Positions 25,056 to 33,585 of a stretch of 64,000 bases of DNA are shown piece after piece. Source of the stretch: Thermoproteota archaeon. GTDB taxonomy: Archaea; Korarchaeota; Korarchaeia; Korarchaeales; Korarchaeaceae. Made by a program: the position numbers and the translations under genes. Every line of letters begins with the position of its first letter. Within the stretch, counting starts at the first letter, position 1. The notes under the pieces were generated by a model that was not told the DNA's origin, searched no databases, and saw only the letters and a list, made by a program, of their open reading frames with translations. Location of the stretch: NCBI GenBank assembly GCA_027491415.1, contig JAOZFH010000055.1, positions 1 through 64,000 on the forward strand, given 5' to 3'.

Positions 25056-25733
25056 ATGAGCCACGACACCAGCTCCGACCCGAGGATTGTGGTCGCCGAG
25101 ATAGCCGTGGCCGGTCTGGCCAAGCACCTTCCCCAGCTGCCCAGGCAGTGCCAGAGGGAACTCCAGCCCGTCGTCGGCCCCCTGCGCCAGCACGTCGCGA
25201 CCCTGCGATACTCCTTCCTCCCCCCCGGGCAGGCGGCTGAGCAGGGCCTCCTGGACCCCATCGAGTCGGCCGGCGCCAGCCTGTTGAGGAGTTGGGACGA
25301 ACTCTCGAAGCTGCAGAAGCCGTATGAGAGGATGGCGGCCAGCTGGGTCAGGTTCGCTGGCATCACGCTGGCTGGGCTGAAGAGGAGGCTTCTCGAGGGG
25401 GAGCCTAGGTTCGCACACTCGATCGAGGCGGCCTGGGGGAGCGTCGCCCACGTCGAGCCCATAGCGGAGAGGCTCTGGAAGCTCAAGATCGACGCGGGCA
25501 GGCTGGGGAAGTTCAACGTCGTCACGAACCTCCCCGGCGTCTCCAGCGGCGACGTGAGGGCCTTCGCCGCGCTCCCTCCCAGGAGGATAGGGGGTGAGAT
25601 CAGCCAGGGGATGCTGATCGAGGCCGAGGGGGAGGGCGAGCCGGGCTCCTCGGCCGTGCCGGTCGGCAGGTCCGAGGGGGAGGTGGAGGCCGCCCTCAGA
25701 GAGGCCGCCAAGGAGCTCGGGGTCAGGGTATAG
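25056..25733 (+). CDS. Free-standing tRNA-binding OB-fold protein (Trbp111/MetRS C-domain type)
   Basis: About 225 residues from ATG 25056, 27 bases after a TATA-like GATTTTAG; the frame from ATG 25023 would start inside the promoter. Residues ~130-200 follow the EMAP-II/Trbp111 pattern: HVEPIAERLWKLKIDAG, FNVVTNLPGVSSGD, ALPPRRIGGEISQGML, where the GxxSxGM ending is diagnostic. The first ~110 residues are helical and unassigned. Such domains bind tRNA elbows and help methionyl- or phenylalanyl-tRNA synthetases. The tandem is unusual; a role in tRNA handling is likely but its partner is not visible. Confidence 0.65.
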   Translation: MSHDTSSDPRIVVAEIAVAGLAKHLPQLPRQCQRELQPVVGPLRQHVATLRYSFLPPGQAAEQGLLDPIESAGASLLRSWDELSKLQKPYERMAASWVRFAGITLAGLKRRLLEGEPRFAHSIEAAWGSVAHVEPIAERLWKLKIDAGRLGKFNVVTNLPGVSSGDVRAFAALPPRRIGGEISQGMLIEAEGEGEPGSSAVPVGRSEGEVEAALREAAKELGVRV

Positions 25734-25751
25734 GCCTCAAGCCGATGAAGC

Positions 25752-26990
25752 TCACTCCAGGAGGTCGGTGAGCCTAGTCTGGCCCCTGAACTCCCTCAGC
25801 ATCCTGCTCTTAGCCAGGAGACCGCGTAAGTTGAACCTGACCTCGGAGGCCAGCCTCGAGAGGGCCCCCTCGAGCTCGTCGAACTCCTCTGGCCTGGACC
25901 TCAGGGCGACCCGGATCGATTCTCTGATCTGCCAGCTCCCCACCGGCGCGAAGTAGCCCGGCCCTATCTCCCTGATGGCCAGCACTGAAGCCTGGCGCCT
26001 GAGCTCGTGGACGAGGTGCTCCAGTATCGGGAGCCTCATGGCGTAGTGCCCGCCGTCCATCACCGGGAACCCCCTGTCCAAGGTCCCCTCGTAGTTCGTG
26101 ACGACCCTCGCCCTGTCGCCCGTCCAGATGCTCCCGGGGAGCCAGGCCTCGACCACCTCGAGCCTGTACGGGCCCGGAAGTATGAGGACCCAGTAGCGGT
26201 TGTCGGAGAAGCTCGACCTGTGGAGCCTGACCCTGCCAGAGTACTCGGGGAGCCCGAGGGCCCTCCTCTTGAGCTCGAGCCCCACCGTAGAGTCGACGGC
26301 GGTGATTGCCCACCTGGTCGGGACGAGGCGCCTCCTCCCCTCCGCCCCCAGCAGGGCGAGGCTCAGGAGCCTGGTGGAGTGGTAGACGTCCACGCCCGAG
26401 TCGTAGAGCTCTACCAGGAGTTCTGAGGCCCGGGCGTCCCTGTCGGAGACGGCCCTCTCCACCGGCGTGGGGACGCGGGGCTCGGCCTCCAGCTCAACCC
26501 TCTCGGCCTCGGCCACCGGGCCGAGGGGGGCCAGTACGCCGTCGAAGTCCAGCCTGGGCCTGGGCGGCTTGAGGAGCCTGGCCTCCATGGGCAGGGGCTT
26601 AGATGACATCGCGGCCAGCTGAATCGGCTCGAGCGCCCTCTCGTCAAGTCTCCTTGCGTTGACCCTTAGAGAGGCCGCTAGCAGGCCCGCCCTGACCCTT
26701 ATCACGTCGTCGAGCCCCCACCCGATCCACTCCCTCGGAGCATCGGCCCGGGAGGCGGTCTCGAGATCGTGGGCCATCATCGGGGCCACCCTGACGCGGG
26801 GGTAGGCCCACTCCCCGACAAGCACGGACGGCGGGGTGCCGCCCTCGAGAGTCCGGGCGTCCACCAGCCTGGGGAGCGGCAGGGTCCTCTGCGCGCGGAG
26901 CCTCTCCAGTATGGGGCACCGCTCGAGGCCGCAGAGCCTCTTGACCCCCTTACATTTCACGCAGAGGTCTCGAGAGATCCGCTTGGGCAA
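25752..26990 (-). CDS. nreA: Archaeal DNA repair protein NreA
   Basis: 412 residues of the DUF650/DUF651 family. A Cys cluster C10, C13, C20, C25 near the N-terminus (LCVKCKGVKRLCGLERC) is the expected zinc finger; SVLVGEWAYPRVRVAPM and PGYFAPVGSWQIRES are family hallmarks. NreA of Haloferax and other archaea works in repair of mitomycin-type damage with PCNA. The last residues QTRLTDLLE resemble a PCNA-interacting peptide with LL in place of the usual aromatic pair. Translation appears to start at TTG 26990. It lies convergent with the tRNA-binding protein gene. Confidence 0.88.
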   Translation of the reverse strand: MPKRISRDLCVKCKGVKRLCGLERCPILERLRAQRTLPLPRLVDARTLEGGTPPSVLVGEWAYPRVRVAPMMAHDLETASRADAPREWIGWGLDDVIRVRAGLLAASLRVNARRLDERALEPIQLAAMSSKPLPMEARLLKPPRPRLDFDGVLAPLGPVAEAERVELEAEPRVPTPVERAVSDRDARASELLVELYDSGVDVYHSTRLLSLALLGAEGRRRLVPTRWAITAVDSTVGLELKRRALGLPEYSGRVRLHRSSFSDNRYWVLILPGPYRLEVVEAWLPGSIWTGDRARVVTNYEGTLDRGFPVMDGGHYAMRLPILEHLVHELRRQASVLAIREIGPGYFAPVGSWQIRESIRVALRSRPEEFDELEGALSRLASEVRFNLRGLLAKSRMLREFRGQTRLTDLLE

Positions 26991-27099
26991 GGCCCCACAT
27001 CCCCTCGCGTCTCACGGATCACGCCGACGGGGGGATATCAATGTCTCACCCCTGTCAAGTTGCGAAGAGAAGAGGGGGGGTGGAGGGTGGAGGAGAGGA

Positions 27100-28101
27100 T
27101 CAGGACAGCGGCCTCCGGGGGATCAGGTCAACGACCGTGAGGAGCCCGGGATCTGCGCCCAGCAGCGTGGGTATCATGTTGAGTATGGATCCCACGGTGC
27201 CCCAGTCTCCCTGCACACCCGGCCTTATGGTTGCGTGCACCGGGGGCCTGCCCTTGACCAGGAACTCGTCGCGCTCGTCCTCGGCCCCCACGTAGGCCTC
27301 CAAGAGGAGGTCTATTCTCCTGCCGCCCTCGGACTCCAGTCTGAGGGTCTGCCTGACCCCCGCCACCATGCCGGGCTCAACCTTGACGTAGTCGGTCGCG
27401 ACCTCCCTCTCGGCTGTGACGGGCTCCACCGGAGAGACTTCCATACCCAAGGGCCTCCAGCCGAGGGCTTCGGCTAGCAAGTAGGCCGACTGCTCGAGGC
27501 CCACGTGGGCCGTGATCCTCCCCGTGCTCACGGCGTCCCTGAAATCCTCTGGAGTCATACCGGCCCCTATCTTCCTCTGGAACGGCTCCCTCCTCTTGGA
27601 GGCGTCCACCACCCTCCTGACCTCCACCCCCTCGACCTTGGTGCACGGGAGGGTGAGGATCGCCGGGAGCAGGTCCATCATGAAGCCGGGGTTGACGCCA
27701 GCCCCCAGGACGGACACGCCGGCCCACCTCGCGGCGTCGTCAAGCAGGCGCGCGGCCGCCGGGTCAACTATCCAAGGATAGGCCAGCTCCTCGCAGGTCG
27801 AGATGACGTCGGACCCGAAGCCGACCGAGGTGAGCAGGGTGTCGAAGATGTCTCCCAGCCGGGAGGAGGTCGTCACGATCACGACGTCGGGAACGGACTC
27901 GACGAGGGCCACCTCCAGGTCATCCTCGACCTCCAGGCCCAGCTCCTCCTCGAGGCCGACCACCTCTCCCAGGTCCCTCCCCACCTTACCTGGGGCCACG
28001 TCCACGGCCGCGACCAGGTCGATCCACGGATAGTCCTCCAGTATGGCCCGGACGACCATGGAGCCTATGGCCCCGACTCCGACCAAGGCTGCGTCGATCA
28101 T
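27100..28101 (-). CDS. Dihydrodipicolinate-reductase-like NAD(P) dehydrogenase (diaminopentanoate dehydrogenase type)
   Basis: About 333 residues from ATG 28101, which has a GGTG site; the longer frame from 28131 adds ten weak residues. Rossmann motif LVGVGAIGSMVVRAI, then DLVAAVDVAPGKVGRDLGE, VIVTTSSRL, and the GAGVNPGFMMDLLP block shared by 2,4-diaminopentanoate dehydrogenase and related enzymes. It would oxidise or reduce an amino or imino acid in the cytoplasm. No other genes of ornithine or lysine breakdown are nearby, so the substrate is open. Confidence 0.75.
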   Translation of the reverse strand: MIDAALVGVGAIGSMVVRAILEDYPWIDLVAAVDVAPGKVGRDLGEVVGLEEELGLEVEDDLEVALVESVPDVVIVTTSSRLGDIFDTLLTSVGFGSDVISTCEELAYPWIVDPAAARLLDDAARWAGVSVLGAGVNPGFMMDLLPAILTLPCTKVEGVEVRRVVDASKRREPFQRKIGAGMTPEDFRDAVSTGRITAHVGLEQSAYLLAEALGWRPLGMEVSPVEPVTAEREVATDYVKVEPGMVAGVRQTLRLESEGGRRIDLLLEAYVGAEDERDEFLVKGRPPVHATIRPGVQGDWGTVGSILNMIPTLLGADPGLLTVVDLIPRRPLS

Positions 28102-28131
28102 GACTGGCACCGCGCCCCTCGGGGGCGGCAC

Positions 28132-28453
28132 CTGTTAAAGACCTCGAGTCAGATGTTGTTGAGAAGCCGCCTCGGCCCCCGACGCTGAGGCCATCCGAGT
28201 CGATTCAGGCTTCCCATCACCCGGCTCCCCTCCGGGATCCTTTCACGGTCTCAAGGCTCCCTTGAAACTGCTGCGACGACGTCAGCGGCAGAGAGGACCA
28301 CCTCGCGCCGTCATCCTGAGTTCCGCTTGCCAGGGCGGGTTGGGCTGCAGGCGCGCCGGCCCTCATGGGGGTGGAGCGCGGCCTCCCAGGCTGAGGCGTA
28401 CTCCTTCGCGCCACTACCGAACCCGGGCCGATCTCGTCTACAGCCCGTTGCTC
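28132..28453. other. Intergenic, no supported gene
   Basis: About 320 GC-rich bases between the dehydrogenase and the MNT gene. I see no RNA gene and no coherent reading frame. Confidence 0.45.
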
Positions 28454-28786
28454 TCAGCCCTCGCCTATCTCGATCCCCTCCTCGAGCGCTACCGCTACCA
28501 CCCCGATCTCGCGGGCCTTTCTCCTCAGCTCCTCTGGCGTGTAGCACAGCAGCTCGAAGTCCCCGTACACACCCCTCCTGTACAGCTCCTTCAGGATAAC
28601 CGCGGCCCTCCTCGAGAAGGGCATTCCCTGAAATCTGGGGGATACCACTATCAGGTCGTAGTCCGAGTCAAGGAGGTGATCTCCCCTCGCCCTGCTGCCG
28701 AAGAGTATAACCCTGGCCTTCGGGTCCCACGAGCGTATGGCCTCTAAGGCCCTCCTCAGGAGGTCACTCCCAGCAGCTCCCCGCAC
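28454..28786 (-). CDS. MNT nucleotidyltransferase of a HEPN/MNT module
   Basis: 110 residues with the minimal nucleotidyltransferase core VILFGSRARGDHLLDSDYDL (GSx10DxD), then the third acid around YGDFELLCYTPEEL. It overlaps the HEPN gene upstream by about 31 bases. In HEPN/MNT pairs the MNT protein is the antitoxin and often adds AMP groups to the HEPN partner. Since the HEPN gene here is interrupted by a stop codon, this antitoxin may be a leftover. Confidence 0.8.
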   Translation of the reverse strand: MRGAAGSDLLRRALEAIRSWDPKARVILFGSRARGDHLLDSDYDLIVVSPRFQGMPFSRRAAVILKELYRRGVYGDFELLCYTPEELRRKAREIGVVAVALEEGIEIGEG

Positions 28787-29139
28787 CTCTTCACCACCCG
28801 CTCGGCGCGCCTCAGGTGTCTCTCCGCGATCGACTCTGTGTACATCCTAGCGGGGACCCCGTTAGCCGCGTCCGGATACCTGGAGATGGTGTACTCGGGG
28901 TTCAGTTCCATGAGGTCCTCCATCACGTCATCCAGACCCAGCAGCCTCCCCAGCTCGACGAGATTGCGCGTCCTGGGGTGAATTTGCCTCTTCACCTCGA
29001 TGTATGTCGCCTTTAGGGCCTTCTCCGCCGCCTGATGGGAGAAGAACGCGACCACGTAGTAGGCCCCCCTCAAGAGCACCCTGGCGGTCTCCAGATCCTC
29101 CAGAGCCTACTCCCACAGAGCCTCAGATTCCCGCCTCAC
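28756..29139 (-). pseudogene. HEPN-domain protein with in-frame TAG at codon 11
   Basis: Read from GTG 29139 the frame gives MRRESEALWE, a TAG at 29107-29109, then ALEDLETARVLLRGAYYVVA followed by FFSHQAAEKALKATYIEVKR. That is a complete HEPN domain of the usual ~127 residues; the conserved first helix continues on both sides of the TAG, which probably replaced CAG or another codon. Only a shortened form from GTG 29079, lacking much of helix 1, could be made without readthrough. The partner MNT gene follows with overlap. I read it as an inactivated toxin; stop-codon recoding is the less likely alternative. Confidence 0.65.
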
Positions 29140-29837
29140 GGGGGCCCTACCCACAACTACCCAGGGGCGATCCCCTAAAAGTCGCGCGCCACAGATTTTA
29201 GGGCCCCACCCTGGTCCACTCACTTGTGCGGTCTCCTTTCTCGGCCCCGTCGAGTTCCGGGAGAGCTGTATCACCAAAAAACCACAGACCGAGCGCAACC
29301 CTGGACCACTCGTTCTGGTGTCCTCTCCTGCTCCAACGCCTCGAAGGGCGTCTTCGACTCGCAGACCCACGTGTCTGGCATGCGCGGATCTGGCCCTGGC
29401 CGGTCAGGGGTCCCCTTCACGATTGCCCCATAGGTCTCGAGCGCAGCCCCTAGACCCAGGACAGGGCACTCCGACGTTGGGGGGCGTCGTTGGGCAGAAA
29501 CCTCGTCTCAGAGTTGTCCTTCACGTCGATCACCAGATCGACATCGGATATCAGGTCCCGGACATTCCTGTGATCTACGCGGTAACGACGGACTCCGCCT
29601 CAAACTCAAAGATCCTCTCCGCGCGCCAAGGCCTTGGGGTGTGCCCCAGGCTGCGCGGCGCTCGTCGCGGAGCGCCTGTCGGCGCAGGTTGCCGAGCTCC
29701 ACTACGACCATGCCAGCTTGGGCCTCCTAACCCAGTGATTCTCGAGCCCACCGAGACGCGCACGAGGGTAGCGGGAGGCGGCTCGCTGGGAGACTTTAAA
29801 TGGGGGAAACCGGTGTCTCCGCGAGAGGATCTCGAAG
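29140..29837. other. Long gap with a frame-broken protein remnant
   Basis: No intact gene. On the minus strand, around 29450-29630, two frames join to give RIFEFEAESVV and then RYRVDHRNVRDLISDVDLVI followed by DVKDNSETRFLPNDAPQ, ending at a stop near 29449. A one-base shift near 29580 separates them. The family is not recognised; composition looks like coding sequence that has decayed. The right end has a TATA-like GACTTTAAATG (about 29793) for the MntA gene. Confidence 0.4.
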
Positions 29838-30278
29838 TTGAGGGGTTCTGTCCCTGCCCCCGCCGACCTGGGATCCATCCTAGCAAGGGCAAGGAGAGTC
29901 CTAGAGGGTGAGGATCGCGTGCTCTACGCGATAGCCTTCGGCTCCCGAGTCGAGGGAAGGGGGAGGAGGGGCAGCGACCTCGACATAGGGATCAGGTACT
30001 CCACAAGTGGAATCGATCCGTACGAGCTGGGATCACTCGCCTCGCGCCTGACAGCCGCGACCGGCATCGACGTTCACCTGGTGGATCTAGCCGGGGCCCC
30101 GGCCTCGTTGAGGTACGTGGCGTTCTCCAAGGGTGTGCCCATCCTAGTCAGGGACAGGCGCGCCTTGGTCAACGACATCGCCAGGGCCGTGGACGAGTAC
30201 CTGGACATTCAACCCATGCAGAGGCGCGTGTCTGAGGGGATCAGGAGGGCGCTACTGAATGCCCACGCCCGGCCTTAA
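29838..30278 (+). CDS. mntA: MntA-type nucleotidyltransferase antitoxin
   Basis: 146 residues from TTG 29838. The MNT signature is complete: AIAFGSRVEGRGRRGSDLDI, a GS followed after ten residues by DLD, with the third acid in GIDVHLVDLAGA. MntA proteins AMPylate a tyrosine near the HepT active site and so silence the RNase. The C-terminal 40 residues are helical. The last 20 bases overlap the hepT-like gene, which is the usual order. Start codon TTG is weakly supported; a later start would still keep the fold. Confidence 0.85.
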   Translation: MRGSVPAPADLGSILARARRVLEGEDRVLYAIAFGSRVEGRGRRGSDLDIGIRYSTSGIDPYELGSLASRLTAATGIDVHLVDLAGAPASLRYVAFSKGVPILVRDRRALVNDIARAVDEYLDIQPMQRRVSEGIRRALLNAHARP

Positions 30279-30684
30279 TGCTAGGGTCTCCAGGCTGAGG
30301 GTCGCTTTGATGAGGCTCAGGAAACTTGGGGGGATGAGGTCTGAGTTGGAGGCGGAGCCCCTCCTCGTTGACTCTGCTGAGCGGAACTTGCAGGTTGCGA
30401 TAGAAGCCCTGCTAGACATCGGATCTCACATAATAGCCGCGAAGGGCTGGTCACTCCCCTCAACGTACGCCGAGATCGGTGAGATCCTGGGGAGACACGG
30501 GGTGCTAAAAGGTGACCTTGCCGCCAGGCTCTCGGCGCTCGCCGGCCTGAGAAACGTGCTGGTGCACCTGTACTCTGAGGTAGATCGAGAGAGGATCCTG
30601 ATGTTCCTGGATCGGGTGGATGAACTCGAGGAGTTGGCCTCCCGCATGCTCGAGTACGTGGAGGCCGAGGGAATAGACCCGTGA
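30259..30684 (+). CDS. hepT: HepT-type HEPN RNase toxin
   Basis: 141 residues, DUF86 family. All-helical, with the active motif Rx4HxY in GLRNVLVHLYSEVD (near residue 95-108), preceded by RNLQVAIEALLDIGSHIIAA. HepT cleaves tRNA or mRNA unless AMPylated by MntA. It overlaps mntA by 20 bases and appears intact, unlike the HEPN gene at 28756. Confidence 0.88.
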   Translation: MPTPGLNARVSRLRVALMRLRKLGGMRSELEAEPLLVDSAERNLQVAIEALLDIGSHIIAAKGWSLPSTYAEIGEILGRHGVLKGDLAARLSALAGLRNVLVHLYSEVDRERILMFLDRVDELEELASRMLEYVEAEGIDP

Positions 30685-30804
30685 GGTTTGACCCGGTTCC
30701 GGGATCACCACTCTGATCAGAGGAGTACATCTCCTTTCTTAGCACCGGTGTGAATCCGTCGCGCGTGAACATATTTGGAATGGATCTACTGGGGTCGGCG
30801 GTTG

Positions 30805-30951
30805 ATGTTCATGCCGTTCTATCCCGTGTGCGGTGCCGAGGTCTCTGAGGAGACGAGGTGGAAGGCCGAATATGAGGGTAGAGTTTACTACTTCTGCTGC
30901 AAGCACCGTCTGGCAAAGTTCCTGAGGGAACCCGGGAGGTATGCTCGCTGA
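30805..30951 (+). CDS. Tiny YHS-domain metal-binding protein
   Basis: 48 residues from ATG 30805 (ATG 30811 also possible). The sequence reads FYPVCGAEVSEETRW and then YEGRVYYFCCKHRLAKFLRE, ending PGRY: the YHS/TRASH pattern with one Cys in PVCG and a Cys pair in FCC. Such domains bind copper or other soft metals and often sit in or beside P1B ATPases. The HMA-domain frame begins 9 bases downstream, so they were one operon. A TATA-like ACATATTTGG lies about 30 bases before the start. Confidence 0.75.
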   Translation: MFMPFYPVCGAEVSEETRWKAEYEGRVYYFCCKHRLAKFLREPGRYAR

Positions 30952-30960
30952 TTAGACCGG

Positions 30961-31278
30961 GTGATCGCACTGAGGGTCAGGGGTTCCCGGGCTATCTCGC
31001 TCAAGATATCCGGCATGCACTGTCAGAACTGCGCGCTGACGATTGAGAGGGAGCTGAGGTCCCTCGACGACGTACTGAAGGCTAACGTGAGCTTCGCATC
31101 CGGCAAAGCCTTGGTGATCGTGGAGCCCGGGCGCCTCTCGGTGGACGAGTTGGAGAGAGCCGTCCGTCGCGTGGGCTACGGCGTTGAGCGGGAGAAAGTC
31201 AGGCTGAGGCTGAGGGAGGCGGTCGACCCCGCCCTGGCGGCGAGGCCGGAGGGGGAGCTGGTCAGGCTCGAGGGGTGA
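30961..31278 (+). CDS. Heavy-metal-associated (HMA) domain, front end of a broken copper ATPase
   Basis: 105 codons from GTG 30961. KISGMHCQNCALTIEREL carries the GMxCxxC copper site (Cys at about 20 and 23) and the ferredoxin-like fold follows to VRRVGYGVE. The frame ends in EGELVRLEG at a TGA; adding one G to the GGGG run before that TGA restores VRRASVDAATGAATVEY, the end of a second HMA repeat. So this is probably the first part of a decayed CopA rather than a native small chaperone, though the truncated product could still bind copper. Confidence 0.6.
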   Translation: MIALRVRGSRAISLKISGMHCQNCALTIERELRSLDDVLKANVSFASGKALVIVEPGRLSVDELERAVRRVGYGVEREKVRLRLREAVDPALAARPEGELVRLEG

Positions 31279-31980
31279 GGCGGGCGTCGGTGGACGCCGC
31301 GACCGGCGCCGCGACCGTGGAGTACCTGGGTTCGCACCCCCCTCGCGGAGGCCATAGTCAGGAGGGCGGTCGAGCTTGGGCTGGAGGTGGGGGAGCCGGA
31401 CGAGTTGACCGTGGTGCCCGGGGCCGGGTGAGGGGCACGGTCGGCGGGCGCAGGGTGGTGGTGGGGAGCGCGAGAATGGTCGGGGGAGAGGTCGAGCTCG
31501 ACGAGGCGGTCAAGGCCGCGGTGAACGCCATGCAGTCCCGGGGGGAGAACGTAGTGGCTGTGGAGGTGGACGGGGACCTGGCCGGAGGTGACTCCCGAGG
31601 GAAAGGTGGAAGCGATCGCCGAGCTGCAGAGGGAGGGATGCGCGGTCGCGATGGTGGGAGACGGGGTCAACGGCGCCCCGGCGCTCTCGAGGGCCGATCT
31701 GGGGGTGGCCATAGGCGGCGGGACCGACGTGGCGGTCGAGGTCGGGGACGTAATCCTCATCAGGGACGACCCGAGGGACGTGGCCGTGGCGCTGAAGATC
31801 GGGCGGAGGATCGTCAGGCAGATAAGGCAGAACCTGGCGTGGGCGTTCGCGTACAATGTCGTGCTGATACCCCTAGCGACCTTGGGCGTACTCTACCCCG
31901 TCTACGCGGGCCTTGCGATGGCCATGAGCTCCATCTCCGTGACGGGGTGGTCTCTCACCCTCGCCAAGTATCGACCATAG
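31279..31980 (+). pseudogene. copA: Remnant of a P1B-type copper-transporting ATPase
   Basis: Fragments in three frames: end of an HMA repeat, then SHP-LAEAIVRRAVELGLEVG (N-domain SEHPLA-type motif, extra C in the run 31337-31342), VVPGAG-VRGTVGGRRVVVG (a G missing near 31426), and finally VTPEGKVEAIAELQREG, AVAMVGDGVNGAPALSRADL and the last two membrane helices to 31980. The A-domain, the metal-channel helices and the DKTGT phosphorylation site are gone, and GDGxND has become GDGVNG. It cannot be a working pump. YHS and HMA genes just upstream are its former partners. Confidence 0.85.
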
Positions 31981-32163
31981 ATGTGGGGAGCGCGGGGGCC
32001 ACCTCTCCGGATCAAGAACCCTATTGCCGAGGGACTGAGGGTAGAGGACCAAGCCCGTGCGTGAACTTCCCTCAATGAGGGAATAGATCACTTGGAGTGG
32101 TACGCCCTCTCGGTAAAAGTCGTAGATCTGGAACGTGAGTTGCGGCAACGCTTAATAGAGAAC

Positions 32164-33432
32164 GTGAGGGGAAAAAGAACGGCCTGTAGGAGGTCTTTTG
32201 CCTTGCCTTCTTTGGTGAGGGTCGTTGTTCTCTTCACCCTTCTGGTGGGCGTCTCTCTCGCGTCGATCTCACCGGCCTCGGCCAGCCCAGACCTGTACTA
32301 CGACAACTTCGACGCGGCTCAGGCGAAGGAGTACGGAGACGCATGGATAGACGCTGTCTGGATGGAGGTCAGCGGGAACGAGACGCACCTGACGGTGGTG
32401 ATCCACACGGCGGCCCCCGTGCCGACGTCAAGCATACTCCGCATCGACGGGCCCGTGGCCTACCTGGACACGGACGGCGACGGAGACGATGAGTACTACG
32501 TGACTCTGGGGATCAAAGGCGACGGCAGCGTATACACCTTCAGGCTCTGCGATACCACCGTGTCCCCGCCCGCATGCACGAACCTCCCCTTTGATGAGAT
32601 CCTGTTCCAGGTCGGGGGGGACTACGTGGGCTTCACCATACCCTACTCGGACATAGGGGTCGCCCCCGGGGATCAGGTGGGCGTCAGCGGACATCTGGGC
32701 ACCAGGTTCATCGACACGGTCCTCCAAGAGTTCGACTACACCCTGGGCGGGGGAACGGCCGTATCCGTGGACGGGGACCTGAGCGAGTGGGCCGGCGTGC
32801 CGGACAACTTCGACGACGGGTACGACGGAGAGATTCCCCAGGAGTTCGACTTCAGGGCGTTCGCGACGGTGGACAACGCGACGGCCGGGACCGGCCAGGC
32901 CATATCCCACAGGTTCACCGTGGAGGGCGGCTCTCCCGCGGCGTCCCTCTCTCAGGGTTACATGAGGATCTCCAGGTTAGTCTACGTCTACTACGACACT
33001 GACAACGACGGGACGTACGACTACGAGGCCTGGGTCGCGTATTACCTGATCAGATCGGGTGCTAGTCAGCAGAGGTACATCCTCTACTCCCTCTACCAGT
33101 GGAACGGAGCGAGCTGGAGTTTCCTGTACTCCAAGTCCCCATCGAGCTGGGACTGGGGGCCGGGATTCGAGCTGTCCACACCACTCGCCGACATTGGGTC
33201 CCCGGCGAGCGGAGACACCATCGGGATCAAGGTGCAGTCCGTCACCTTCTCCGACACAAGTGACCCGATTCCGGGATCAGGTGCAACCGACTTCGTGTAC
33301 TACGCGCTGCCGGCTCCGGGGCCTGCCGTCGGCGGAGAGTTGGAATTCCCGCTTGCTGCAGCTCTCTCAGGAGTCCTGGCCGCCGTCGCGGCCGTGGCAC
33401 TCCTAATTTTCTCGACGAGGGGGAGAGCCTGA
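32164..33432 (+). CDS. Secreted, C-terminally anchored beta-rich surface protein
   Basis: About 422 residues from GTG 32164; TTG 32092 would add 24 residues before the signal peptide. A basic start, VVVLFTLLVGVSLASISPAS as signal peptide with cleavage near ASA-SP, then a beta-rich ectodomain with acidic, calcium-like loops DTDGDGDDEYYV and DTDNDGTYDYEAW, and SVDGDLSEWAGVPDNFDDGY, a DUF-type CBM9/DOMON-like opening. The C-terminus has one membrane helix (AAALSGVLAAVAAVALLIF) and a short basic end. The fold could bind sugars or heme; function unknown. Confidence 0.7.
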   Translation: MRGKRTACRRSFALPSLVRVVVLFTLLVGVSLASISPASASPDLYYDNFDAAQAKEYGDAWIDAVWMEVSGNETHLTVVIHTAAPVPTSSILRIDGPVAYLDTDGDGDDEYYVTLGIKGDGSVYTFRLCDTTVSPPACTNLPFDEILFQVGGDYVGFTIPYSDIGVAPGDQVGVSGHLGTRFIDTVLQEFDYTLGGGTAVSVDGDLSEWAGVPDNFDDGYDGEIPQEFDFRAFATVDNATAGTGQAISHRFTVEGGSPAASLSQGYMRISRLVYVYYDTDNDGTYDYEAWVAYYLIRSGASQQRYILYSLYQWNGASWSFLYSKSPSSWDWGPGFELSTPLADIGSPASGDTIGIKVQSVTFSDTSDPIPGSGATDFVYYALPAPGPAVGGELEFPLAAALSGVLAAVAAVALLIFSTRGRA

Positions 33433-33585
33433 GGGGCGACGCCCACCTCTCTTCCTCGGCGGACACAATTTTCCGTCGTGCGTTGGGGTCCCATCGACCC
33501 CCTTCCTTTTATCGATCCAGCCGAGATGGAGGGGTCTGGTCCCGGAGGGTCTCTCATGCCACCCCCGGCCTAGCTCTACGCCCTG

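Noticed and set aside
24854-25711. Long minus-strand frame (285 codons) opposite the tRNA-binding protein
   Set aside because: Its composition is that of an antisense shadow; the plus strand carries the OB-fold motifs and a TATA box.
29318-29911. Plus-strand 197-codon frame before mntA
   Set aside because: No coherent protein features; overlaps the mntA start in another frame and the minus-strand fossil.
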